This document shows, piece after piece, positions 44,532 through 53,281 of a stretch of 64,000 nt of DNA. Position 1 is the first letter of the stretch; every line of letters starts with the position of its first letter. Source of the stretch: Paraglaciecola psychrophila 170. Its GTDB lineage: Bacteria > Pseudomonadota > Gammaproteobacteria > Enterobacterales > Alteromonadaceae. The stretch lies in assembly GCF_000347635.1 (NCBI RefSeq), contig NC_020514.1:2232001-2296000 (forward strand), in the 5' to 3' direction. Made by a program: the position numbers and the translations under genes. The notes under the pieces were generated by a model that was not told the origin of the DNA, did not search any database, and worked only from the letters and a program-made list of their open reading frames with translations.

Positions 44532-46787
44532 ATGGCAATTATAAGCGGATTAAAACGAACAGCGACAAAACTGGGGCAGCTTAAAGCATCGCCTCAATCA
44601 ATGGGGACCAATAACGGCGTATTTTTACCAAAATCAATTAAGGGTTATGATATTCCGAATTGGCCCAGCCAAATTTGGCATACTGTTATACTAACTTCGA
44701 CAGACCACGACGATGCCAGCAACACTGCAACAGGAGGTAACGGTGGATTGTGGTTACTGGCCATAAAAGGTGACCCTGCATTATCTGCAAACTGGCAATA
44801 TTGGGACGATATAAGCGGCAATGCTGAATTTGCATATTTATTTAGTGCTGAACCTGCTACGCCAACAAGTAACCCTATTTTTGTGGACACAGCGGTAGGT
44901 TATCAAACAGAAACGTTTGATGTTATTAATGTTGGTGGGACTTTAACCTTAACTTACCATAATAGCGGTAATAATAATTACAATGGGTTTGAAACTCAAA
45001 ACACAGTAAGAGCAACCAGCACAGACGGTATAAATTACACTAGGCAAGGCATTATACTTGATTACAATCCGAGATACCTTGCTGGTGATGGGCATACAGG
45101 CTACTTCAATTTTGGCGTTAACCCATTTCCTAATATTCCGTATAGCTACATCGGTAATTCTATTTTTGGAGGAGGTGCTGACGAGCGGAATGGTGGAAGA
45201 ATGCTTTGGGGTTCTAACGACTTAATTGTTTGGGACCGCGTACATAAATACGATACTAATGCAGGGCGATTAAGTGACTCTATAACTACGGGCGGTGAAG
45301 ATTACATTATTGGATTGACAATGTTTCATGCAGCAGTTCGTGAGGGCGCGTATTGGCGTATTCCAGTTGTTGCTAAATTAAGAGTTTTTGGTACTTCTAT
45401 GAACAAAGTACACGCCGTAGAAATACTCATAGATGATAATTTAAACGTTGTGTCAGAGCCAAAAATTTACATCGGTTTAGGAAGTTCTTCTACGTTTGAT
45501 GAAGGGAGCGCAGGAAACACTACAGAATTTATGCACGAAGGTGTTTTATATGGTGTGTACGATGCTTCTGATTCATCAAATATACATTCGTTTGGTCTTG
45601 TTACAATAGTAAATGAACCAACTTCATGGACACTACTGAATCCTAGACTTTCAGTACCTAGCACGATTTATGATTATGATTTGAGAACAGCAGAAAGTGT
45701 GCCTTCCGACATTTCGGTAGTAAATGGAACGCTTTCTACAGTAGAAGACGGCAGACTTGAGTTAGCAGTGTCTAACGGCGGAGAGTCAGGAAGATTATAT
45801 ACAGATATTTATGTAACACCTTCTGACTATAACACTGTAGATTTTGTGTTTGATGGATTACGAACAAATTCTTCAGACCCAGTAACTAGAGTATTCGGGC
45901 TTTACTCTAACCAAGTGATCAATTCAAATATAGATGCTCTAAACGTAGTTCCTACAATTAGTAACCAGCACTCACCTCTGCAAATACAAGTTTTTAATAA
46001 CTCAGCAGTGTTGAGAAATGAAGTGACTACAATGCACATAGGTTTTGAAAGATCTTGGCTTGATGATAAAGAAGAAAGCCCCCAAGCTGAACAAACAATT
46101 GCCTTAAGACTTATACCCGCTCAAAATATAGGCTACTTATTGCACGGTAGCTCAGAAGTAGAAACACTAGATTTAAGCGGCTATAACTTTGATACGCCTG
46201 TTGTCATGGGTATGGGAATGACTAATTCGGCGGGGGCTGTTAAAACGTTTGGAATGAGTCGTATAACTGCAACAAGTTACGCAAATGTAGAAATAGCAGT
46301 ACCCGCAGCTCCAGCAATGACAGCAACAGCAGGAAACACCGAAATAGCGTTTAGTTGCCCGACTATTGCAGAAGCTACGGGCTACAAAGCGTTTGTTGGC
46401 AGAAATGGGGTATACAACGAATCAGATTTAGGCGATTCAAACACTGGAACCGTTACAGGTCTCACAAATGACATCGAATTCACAGTGTTTATGAGAGCGT
46501 ATAATGAGGAAGGTGAGTCAGCACCCACAGCGACCCAAGTAGTAACTCCAATAGCAACAGCAACATCAACAGCAAACATTACAATAACTGGCATCCCTAA
46601 AGGCGACCACTACATATACCTTAACGATGACACACACACGCAAATACACAGCGGTTTAGTAACATTCGCAGCAGAAGCGGCAACAATAACAGCATTGCCT
46701 TTGTTAGTTGGCGCTAGATATTATGGATATTGGAAAGGCTCAAACACCCCAACTGACGGATCAGGAATAACAGGCATAACAGTCTAA
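44532..46787 (+). CDS. Large tail-spike or fibre-like protein with beta-propeller and FN3-type domain
   Basis: 751 residues. Residues about 50-365 show repeated strands with TSTDGINYTRQGIIL, WGSNDLIVWDRV and related blades, resembling five-bladed propellers of GH43-like glycan-active proteins. Residues about 380-580 look like a jelly-roll module, and about 595-675 an FN3-like domain (GYKAFVGRNGVYNESDLGDS, FTVFMRAYNEEGESAP). It is placed between lysis genes and terminase rather than after the tail tip gene. Recognition or cleavage of a host surface polysaccharide is inferred; catalytic residues were not identified. Confidence 0.6.
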   Translation: MAIISGLKRTATKLGQLKASPQSMGTNNGVFLPKSIKGYDIPNWPSQIWHTVILTSTDHDDASNTATGGNGGLWLLAIKGDPALSANWQYWDDISGNAEFAYLFSAEPATPTSNPIFVDTAVGYQTETFDVINVGGTLTLTYHNSGNNNYNGFETQNTVRATSTDGINYTRQGIILDYNPRYLAGDGHTGYFNFGVNPFPNIPYSYIGNSIFGGGADERNGGRMLWGSNDLIVWDRVHKYDTNAGRLSDSITTGGEDYIIGLTMFHAAVREGAYWRIPVVAKLRVFGTSMNKVHAVEILIDDNLNVVSEPKIYIGLGSSSTFDEGSAGNTTEFMHEGVLYGVYDASDSSNIHSFGLVTIVNEPTSWTLLNPRLSVPSTIYDYDLRTAESVPSDISVVNGTLSTVEDGRLELAVSNGGESGRLYTDIYVTPSDYNTVDFVFDGLRTNSSDPVTRVFGLYSNQVINSNIDALNVVPTISNQHSPLQIQVFNNSAVLRNEVTTMHIGFERSWLDDKEESPQAEQTIALRLIPAQNIGYLLHGSSEVETLDLSGYNFDTPVVMGMGMTNSAGAVKTFGMSRITATSYANVEIAVPAAPAMTATAGNTEIAFSCPTIAEATGYKAFVGRNGVYNESDLGDSNTGTVTGLTNDIEFTVFMRAYNEEGESAPTATQVVTPIATATSTANITITGIPKGDHYIYLNDDTHTQIHSGLVTFAAEAATITALPLLVGARYYGYWKGSNTPTDGSGITGITV

Positions 46788-47392
46788 TGGCTTGGAATAA
46801 AAGCGGTTCTTGGAATGGGGCGAGTGCAACAACTACAGTAATTAAAACCGTAAACATAACAACCTCATTTTTACAGAGTGTTGATAGTACATCTAATATT
46901 GCATTTAACGTAAATCAAAGCGTTATAAGTCAAAAGAGTATTGAAACAGCAATGCGTGAACAAGTTAGCGCAGTTTCAAATATAACAACGGGCTTTAAAA
47001 GCCGAATAGCTAAAACTCTAAACATAACCTTTGATTTGCTCGAATCTGGCGTTGCTGCAACTGTAAGTAGAACAATAAACATAACCACGTCTTTACTTCA
47101 GCGTATAGATACAGCATTCAATATTAGTTCATCTTTAAAGCAGCGAGTTACTAAAACAGTAAGCATCAACACAGCGTTAAACGTTCGTGTTAATGGTGAG
47201 CTTTTAATACAAACAGCATTTAAAGAAACGGTTTCAGTATTTAAAAACATCACAACCAGTTTTTTGCAGCAAACAACCGAAGTTAAAAACATCACATTTG
47301 CACTTGATGGGGTTCAACCTCTTTTAGCTCATGGCGCAACATTCCGGCTTTCAGTCATTGAGCCATCTTACAAATTCACGATAAAGGGGTAG
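46787..47392 (+). CDS. Repeat-built fibre-like protein
   Basis: 201 residues made of about eight copies of a unit near 20 residues long with the pattern K-T-V-N-I-T-T-S-L-L-Q (VNITTSFLQSV, LNITFDLLESG, INITTSLLQRI, VSINTALNVRV, KNITTSFLQQT). It would form a regular beta structure such as a fibre shaft. Overlaps the preceding gene by one base. Function inferred from repetition and position. Confidence 0.55.
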   Translation: MAWNKSGSWNGASATTTVIKTVNITTSFLQSVDSTSNIAFNVNQSVISQKSIETAMREQVSAVSNITTGFKSRIAKTLNITFDLLESGVAATVSRTINITTSLLQRIDTAFNISSSLKQRVTKTVSINTALNVRVNGELLIQTAFKETVSVFKNITTSFLQQTTEVKNITFALDGVQPLLAHGATFRLSVIEPSYKFTIKG

Positions 47393-47395
47393 CAC

Positions 47396-47869
47396 ATGCC
47401 AATTTTAACAGCAGAATTAGAATTTAGAAAAACAACAAACAATTTAGGCGCGGCCATCACTGCCAATGTTACGGATGGGTCAGATATATTCGATACGTTT
47501 GATGGTGATGAAACAACCCCCGGCGTGACTGAGTATGCGTGTATCTATTTCTATAATGATTCAGGTCTATTAGCGAGCAACACCAGGGTGCACATTAGCA
47601 GTGAAACAGCCCACGCAGGCGTAAACTTTACGGTTGGCTTAGGCACTAGCGCAATCAATGGCACAGAGCAAACTATCGCTGATAAAAATACACCACCTAA
47701 CGCCGTTACCTTTATCGAGGCATCAGATTTAGCCAGCGCAATAAGCTTAGGTAATATACCAGCCGGTCAACATCGAGCTCTATGGGTACGTGGTGTAGTT
47801 GATGCCGGCACATTAGCTAAGAATGCTTACACAATCGCTACCCAAATCACTACTGATTCAGCCGAATAA
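47396..47869 (+). CDS. Phage structural protein, unknown
   Basis: 157 residues, strand-rich, starting LTAELEFRKTTNNLGAAIT. It is followed by two further small genes in the same operon, the last being tail protein-like. No enzyme motif; likely virion component. Confidence 0.5.
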   Translation: MPILTAELEFRKTTNNLGAAITANVTDGSDIFDTFDGDETTPGVTEYACIYFYNDSGLLASNTRVHISSETAHAGVNFTVGLGTSAINGTEQTIADKNTPPNAVTFIEASDLASAISLGNIPAGQHRALWVRGVVDAGTLAKNAYTIATQITTDSAE

Positions 47870-47871
47870 CA

Positions 47872-48192
47872 ATGATACTCACCGCGTACAAGGGGCGAGA
47901 CGGTACAGTCACGATCCCCATTGAGTCTGATCCGTTAGGTGGCACCGACTATGTTGATCTGTCTCTATCCGGTGCGCGTGTTGAGTTCAGTGCTATTACA
48001 TCAGCAATAGACACTGATAGCGCTAATGCAGAGATAGTAGGCAATGAGGTCACTTTTAAGTTAGGGGCATTAGACCTAACTCAAGGCGCCTATCCTGAAT
48101 GCCGTATCATTCTATATAACGCCAACTATCCATTAGGCAAGGTGATCGCGGGACCAGGTAAAGAGATTGTTATTCTTAATTACTTTGAATAA
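47872..48192 (+). CDS. Phage structural protein, unknown
   Basis: 106 residues, beta-rich, with GKEIVILNYFE at the end. Resembles small virion or head-tail accessory proteins; function not recognised. Packed 2-3 bases from both neighbours. Confidence 0.5.
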   Translation: MILTAYKGRDGTVTIPIESDPLGGTDYVDLSLSGARVEFSAITSAIDTDSANAEIVGNEVTFKLGALDLTQGAYPECRIILYNANYPLGKVIAGPGKEIVILNYFE

Positions 48193-48195
48193 CTA

Positions 48196-48807
48196 ATGGA
48201 ACTCAGCCTTAAGTCAGACATTAAGCGATTATCTTACGACCTAAATAAAATCAAAGCATCAGCAATACCCAAAGCAACAACCCAAGCATTAAACAAGACG
48301 GTTAAGGGCGTTCAATCAGACCTTACCAAGATGCTATCCAAAGTCACAGGGATAGGTCAAAGGGACGTAAGATCAGACCTAAAGATAACAAAGGCCAACA
48401 AGGTAAGCCAAACAGCTAAGGTTGATAGCAGCGAAGGCAGAGCTAAGAACCTAATCAACTTTGTATCTAAAGCATACAAGAAGCCCAACCACTTCAATGC
48501 GAAGTTAGGTAAGGGTAAGCGCAGAAGGTACAGGGCTAAGGGCGTTACAGCTAACGCATGGCGCAGCCGTAAGACATACGACGGAACGTTCATTGGTACG
48601 GGTAAGAATGGTGCAACCCTAGTGTTTAAGAGGGCATCAGGCACAACTAGAACAGGCAAAGGTAAGCTCAAATCAATAAGCGGCCCTAGCATCAGGCAAG
48701 AGTTTCAAAGGCAATACACCAAAGCATTCATGCAATCCAAGGCAAGGCAGCGCTTCAGCAAAGAGATGGCAAGGGCGGTCAAGTTCCAACTAAGTAAGAT
48801 AAAATAG
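48196..48807 (+). CDS. Minor tail protein Z-like
   Basis: 203 residues, very basic. An N-terminal helix (SAIPKATTQALNKTVKGVQS) and VFKRASGTTRTGKGKLKSIS fit lambda gpZ-type minor tail proteins. In lambda this gene lies after the portal/capsid block; here it lies before terminase, so late-gene order is permuted. Confidence 0.6.
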   Translation: MELSLKSDIKRLSYDLNKIKASAIPKATTQALNKTVKGVQSDLTKMLSKVTGIGQRDVRSDLKITKANKVSQTAKVDSSEGRAKNLINFVSKAYKKPNHFNAKLGKGKRRRYRAKGVTANAWRSRKTYDGTFIGTGKNGATLVFKRASGTTRTGKGKLKSISGPSIRQEFQRQYTKAFMQSKARQRFSKEMARAVKFQLSKIK

Positions 48808-49035
48808 ATTTGCACTAATACGGTGCGATTACTCGAGTGCAATGTAAAGAAAGCTTACGAACTGTAAAGTAAATTGACACTTAGCTTTAGTTGTAAAGAA
48901 ACCTGACAAAAAAGGTACTTCCCAGCACCCTGACGCACACGGGTACGCAGCATCGCAAGGCTTCAGTATTTACGAACCATTTTAGAGTCAGGTTGTTGTT
49001 TAGTTATCCCTAATCGCAGTTTAAATGAGTAATAA
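48808..49035. other. Candidate cos/packaging region before terminase
   Basis: 228 bases without a gene, directly upstream of the small terminase. TGTAAAG occurs three times on the plus strand (48843, 48863, 48892) within TGTAAAG(A/T)AA blocks. TTGCACT and AGTGCAA (48810-48816, 48836-48842) form an inverted pair just before them. Repeated terminase-binding sites next to a symmetric nick site, upstream of Nu1, is the lambda layout. Inference only. Confidence 0.4.
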
Positions 49036-49550
49036 ATGTCTAACCATTTAGTTAACAAATCACAGATGGCAAGGCATCTTAATATTTCAGTGCAAGCATT
49101 TGATAAATGGAATGTAAAACCATTTAAGCGCGAAGGTAGGCAGTTGTTTTTTTGTTCACTGACGTCATTGAAAATCGGATTGAAAACGAGACTAAAAAAT
49201 ACAACAACCGTGTGAACCCTGATTCATCAGATATCAATATTGATGACGAAAGGGCGATGCTGACACGGCAGCAACGGATCACGCAAGAAATCAAGAACGA
49301 AATACTAGAAGGCCGAGCAATACCGGTTGAAGCCGCCAGAGATGTCTTAACAAAAATACTAGCGCGAATTGGATCAACATTGGATTCACTCGCACCGAAC
49401 ATTAAACGTAGACACCCAGAAATCGAGCAGAGAATAATTGACTTCATTAAATCTGAGACTATCAAGTATCAAAATGAAGCTTCAAAGCTTGATAGCTATT
49501 TAGACGATATTATAGATGAAGTTGTCACCGAGGCAGAAGCGAAAGTTTAA
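49036..49550 (+). CDS. Terminase small subunit, Nu1-like; frame broken in a T-run
   Basis: N-terminal VNKSQMARHLNISVQAFDKW and KREGRQLFF form the winged helix of Nu1-type terminases. The frame then breaks at seven T (49147-49153). Moving back one base (or eight T) gives LFTDVIENRIENETKK and runs to 49550, about 171 residues; lambda Nu1 has 181. The run TTTTTTT is also a valid -1 slippery heptamer, so programmed shifting is possible. It binds cos and docks the large subunit. Confidence 0.75.
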
Positions 49551-51465
49551 AGCCGCGTTAAGGGAAGGCGCAAGTGTTTTGTATCGGCCTCCTCCTTTAA
49601 CCGGCGTTGAATGGGCCGACGAACACTTTTATATGTCGTCTGAGTCTTCATACATTGAAGGCAATTGGAAAACCGCGCCAAGTCAGATAGCTATTCTAAA
49701 TGCAATGTGCAACGACGATATCAGGGAGGTCAACTGGTTAAAGTCGGCGCGTGTTGGTTATACAAAATTAGTTTGTGCGGCCATTGCTTACGGTATTGAA
49801 CATAAAAAAAGAAATATCGGTGTTTGGCAACCCGATGACGGAGCAAGGGACAGGTTTAGTAAAAAACATATAGCACCCATGCTTAGGGATGTTGGACCAA
49901 TCAGGTCAGTGTTTCCTTATATTGGAAAGAAATGCCCCGAGAATACGATTGAGAATAAATCGTTTACCAATGGGCGTGAACTGTTTTTGCTTGGTGGTAA
50001 GGCTGCAAAAAATTTCCGTGAGTTGTCTCTTGATTCGGCGATATACGATGAGCTATCACAGTTTGATTTAGATATTGAAGGCGATGGGTCAGCAACATTC
50101 ATTGGTGACAAAAGATTAACCGGGTCGGCTTTTGGTAAATCAATAAGAGGTTCTTCCCCAACGATTAAAAATTTCTGCCAAATAACCACAGCTTATGAAG
50201 CATCTGATCAAAAATTTCAACGTTACATACCTTGTAAGCATTGCGGCACATTTCAAACGTTAGTGTTTGGCGGTAAGGGTGCGGTTTACGGCTTGGAGTG
50301 GGATAAAACACTACCTAAAAGCAAGGTTGCTAAGTCTGCAAAGTACCGTTGCAATTCATGCTCAGACACATTCAGTTATTCAGAGTTTCTTGATTTAGAT
50401 GTTCAGGGATATTGGATAAGTGAAGAAGGCATGGCCACTTATGACGGCATTACTTTTTACGAGTCTGAAGGATTTCCCGCAAATAAAAAAATAACTGCAA
50501 CGCCAGAAGTGGTGGGGTTTAGGCTTTGGTCTATTTATTCTAATTTTTCGCCATGGTCAACAATTGTGACCGAATGGTACAAAGCTCAAGCCGATTCGAT
50601 GGCGCTCAAGTCTTTTATAAACACCACCCTGGGCGAAGCGTTTGAGGAAACGGAAAGAGTTAAAACCAAACCTGAAGAATTACTGGCAAGGCGTGAGCAC
50701 TACGCAGCAGAAGTACCCGACGAGGTTGTTTATATTACCGTTGGCGGGGATATGCAAGATCACTGGGCTGAATTTACAGTCAAGGGATGGACTGCAGGCG
50801 AAGAGAGTTACACGATTGATCAGTTTGAAGTTCACGGTGATCCTTCCGTTTCAGAATTTTGGGACCAGTTAGAAAAGCCGCTTAGGAAAAGTTACAAAAA
50901 AGCAAACGGGCAGGTAATGAACTGGGCAACGGGGGTGTTTGATTCAGGTGGGCATTATACCGGCGAGGTTTACAAATTCACCAAGCGCTTTGGAATTATG
51001 AGGCTTTACCCTGGTAAGGGCGAGAGTCAATACGGTAAGCCGGTTGCAACTAAACCCCGAAAGAAAAATGCTCATGGCGTCTATCTCATAATGATAGGCA
51101 CCGACAACGCGAAAGACATTATCTATGACCGTGTAGGCATTCAACTTAGTGAAGTTGGAACGCCAAGACCCGGTTGTATGCATTTTCCGATTAAAGAATG
51201 GTGCAACTTAGGTTTTTTTGAACAACTACTAGCAGAGGTCAAAAAAGTAGTAGTGATCAAAGGGCAAAAATCTTACAGGTGGATCAATCCACCAGGCAAG
51301 CGAAACGAAAAGCTGGATTGTGAGGTTTACAACCTTGCGGCTTTACGAGTCGCACAGCAATACATGTCGCTTGATTTAGATAGCTTGGTCATCAATAGCC
51401 AATCGGGCGCCAAAAAAATCAATAAAATTCAAGATATAGGCAGGTTATTCAATGGCAACGACTGA
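49516..51465 (+). CDS. Terminase large subunit, GpA family
   Basis: 649 residues, near lambda GpA (641). The Walker A-like WLKSARVGYTK, Walker B in DSAIYDELSQFDLD, a Cys4 zinc finger (IPCKHCG and YRCNSCSD) and the C-terminal nuclease part (VTVGGDMQDH and RNEKLDCEVYNL) are visible. It packages DNA from concatemers and cuts cos. It overlaps the small subunit by 35 bases, with no strong ribosome-binding stretch. Confidence 0.93.
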   Translation: MKLSPRQKRKFKAALREGASVLYRPPPLTGVEWADEHFYMSSESSYIEGNWKTAPSQIAILNAMCNDDIREVNWLKSARVGYTKLVCAAIAYGIEHKKRNIGVWQPDDGARDRFSKKHIAPMLRDVGPIRSVFPYIGKKCPENTIENKSFTNGRELFLLGGKAAKNFRELSLDSAIYDELSQFDLDIEGDGSATFIGDKRLTGSAFGKSIRGSSPTIKNFCQITTAYEASDQKFQRYIPCKHCGTFQTLVFGGKGAVYGLEWDKTLPKSKVAKSAKYRCNSCSDTFSYSEFLDLDVQGYWISEEGMATYDGITFYESEGFPANKKITATPEVVGFRLWSIYSNFSPWSTIVTEWYKAQADSMALKSFINTTLGEAFEETERVKTKPEELLARREHYAAEVPDEVVYITVGGDMQDHWAEFTVKGWTAGEESYTIDQFEVHGDPSVSEFWDQLEKPLRKSYKKANGQVMNWATGVFDSGGHYTGEVYKFTKRFGIMRLYPGKGESQYGKPVATKPRKKNAHGVYLIMIGTDNAKDIIYDRVGIQLSEVGTPRPGCMHFPIKEWCNLGFFEQLLAEVKKVVVIKGQKSYRWINPPGKRNEKLDCEVYNLAALRVAQQYMSLDLDSLVINSQSGAKKINKIQDIGRLFNGND

Positions 51466-51667
51466 GCAAATTAATCAATTGGCAGAGGCGCAAGCGGCTA
51501 GACACAAGCTAATGACCGGAACGGCAGTGGTTAAAGTCACTAAAGACGGAATGACAGTGGAGTACACGCAAGGATCCTTACGCCAGTTAACAAACTACAT
51601 CGAAACGCTTAATCAAATAGTAAATGACACTGGTAAGCGCAGACCGCCAGCAGGAGTTCGGTTTTAA
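51452..51667 (+). CDS. Head-tail joining protein, gpW-like
   Basis: 71 residues. A helical N-terminus (INQLAEAQAARHKLMTG), a small hairpin (VKVTKDGMTVEYT) and a second helix match lambda gpW, which closes the filled head for tail attachment. Placed between terminase and portal, exactly as in lambda. Confidence 0.85.
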   Translation: MATTEQINQLAEAQAARHKLMTGTAVVKVTKDGMTVEYTQGSLRQLTNYIETLNQIVNDTGKRRPPAGVRF

Positions 51668-53271
51668 TGCAAAGTAAAATATTAGATATGCATGGTAAGC
51701 CAATGGCTTCTTCATATGCTGGCGCTGGTTCTGGACTTGGTGATCAGCTTGCAGAATGGAACCCAAGCCTAAAAATGGCTGACGCTGGTTTGTTGCCAAC
51801 TCTGCAGCAAGGGAACGCAAGGGCAGAAGATTTAGTAAAAAATCATGGTTACGCAAATGGCGCGGTTCAGCTTCATGTTGATAATATTGTTGGTTCGCTA
51901 TTTAGGCTTAGTTATAAGCCAAACTGGCGAACACTGGGAATTAGTGAGCGAGATGCTAGAGATTTGGCAACAGATGTTGAATCAGCATTTAGAGAACACG
52001 CTGAAGATCCCGTTGGTTGCTATCTGGATGCTGAAAGAAAAAGAACTTTCACAATGATGGTGCGTGAAACAGTCGCAACACATGTGATTTTAGGTGAGTC
52101 GATGGCATCAGCAGAGTGGATTGAACGCCCAGGGAGTTTATTTAAAACATCTATTAAAATGATTTCACCCAAGCGCGTATCAAATCCTAATGCAACAACT
52201 GATTCTCAATTTTTGCGCGGAGGGATTGAACAAGACAGAAACAGCGCTGCCATTGCTTATCATGTGCTAAACCCTCGTTACGGCTTTTCGGAATCTTTAA
52301 ACGGTTATGGTTATGGTGAGTGGCGCAGAGTCCCAAGAGAAACAAGATGGGGACGCCAGCAATTCATTCATACATTTGAACCCCGTGAAGATGGACAAAG
52401 CCGAGGCGCAAATAAATTTTTAGCAGTCATGGAACAGTTATTCATGATCGACAAGTTGCAGGTAACTAAATTGCAAAATGCAGTTGTTAGCGCAATGTAT
52501 GCCGCTGTTATCGAATCGGATCTAGATTCAGAGACAGCACACGCAATGATCGCGGGTGCAACTACTGGTGATGAGCAAATGCAACAAGGACTAGCTAATC
52601 ATTTGGCTTTTTCTGCAGAGTATCACAAGGGCGCAAGCGTCAAAATGAACGGCGTTAAAATACCCCATCTATTCCCAGGCGAACAATTAAACCTAAAAAC
52701 ACCGGGTAATGCTGATAACGGCTTTGCCGCCCTTGAATCTTCAATACTGGGCTATACGGCTGCAGGTATGGGGGTAAGTAAAGAGCAGTTAACTAGAGAT
52801 TATTCAAAGGTTAATTACTCAAGCGCTAGGGCTTCAATGCTTGAATCATGGCGCTACTTTATGGGCGAAAGAAAAGTGATCGCCGCTGGGTTTGCTTCGT
52901 CTGTATTTTCACTATGGCTTGAAGAAGCGATAAACAAGAAAATAATTAAATTACCCCGAAAAGCTAAATACGGTTTCTATGAACGTAAATCAGCATGGTG
53001 TAACAGCGAATGGATCGGTCAAGGTAGATTGGCAATTGACGGACTTAAGGAAGTTAAAGAGGCCGTATTAAGGATTGAATCTGGCTTGTCAACATATGAA
53101 AAAGAACTAGCTATTCAAGGTGAAGATTATCAAGAGATATTCAGCCAGCAAGTCAGGGAAACAGAAGAACGAAAAGCCGCAGGGTTGCCGCCGCCGAGTT
53201 GGGCTATGGCAATGCTACTAAATGAAGCCGAGACACCAGAAGAACCAGTCAAAAAAGGAGAAGCCGCTTAA
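51667..53271 (+). CDS. Portal protein, lambda family
   Basis: 534 residues, as lambda gpB (533). EDLVKNHGYANGAVQLHVDN, PKRVSNPNATTDSQFLRGGI and TRDYSKVNYSSARASMLESW are family hallmarks. It forms the dodecameric ring through which DNA enters. Its last codons include the ribosome-binding AAAGGAG used by the following protease gene. Confidence 0.93.
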   Translation: MQSKILDMHGKPMASSYAGAGSGLGDQLAEWNPSLKMADAGLLPTLQQGNARAEDLVKNHGYANGAVQLHVDNIVGSLFRLSYKPNWRTLGISERDARDLATDVESAFREHAEDPVGCYLDAERKRTFTMMVRETVATHVILGESMASAEWIERPGSLFKTSIKMISPKRVSNPNATTDSQFLRGGIEQDRNSAAIAYHVLNPRYGFSESLNGYGYGEWRRVPRETRWGRQQFIHTFEPREDGQSRGANKFLAVMEQLFMIDKLQVTKLQNAVVSAMYAAVIESDLDSETAHAMIAGATTGDEQMQQGLANHLAFSAEYHKGASVKMNGVKIPHLFPGEQLNLKTPGNADNGFAALESSILGYTAAGMGVSKEQLTRDYSKVNYSSARASMLESWRYFMGERKVIAAGFASSVFSLWLEEAINKKIIKLPRKAKYGFYERKSAWCNSEWIGQGRLAIDGLKEVKEAVLRIESGLSTYEKELAIQGEDYQEIFSQQVRETEERKAAGLPPPSWAMAMLLNEAETPEEPVKKGEAA

Positions 53272-53281
53272 GCGGTTTTTT

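Noticed and set aside
48357-48692. 111-residue frame antisense to the tail Z-like gene
   Set aside because: Leu/Pro-rich shadow of a Lys/Arg-rich gene.
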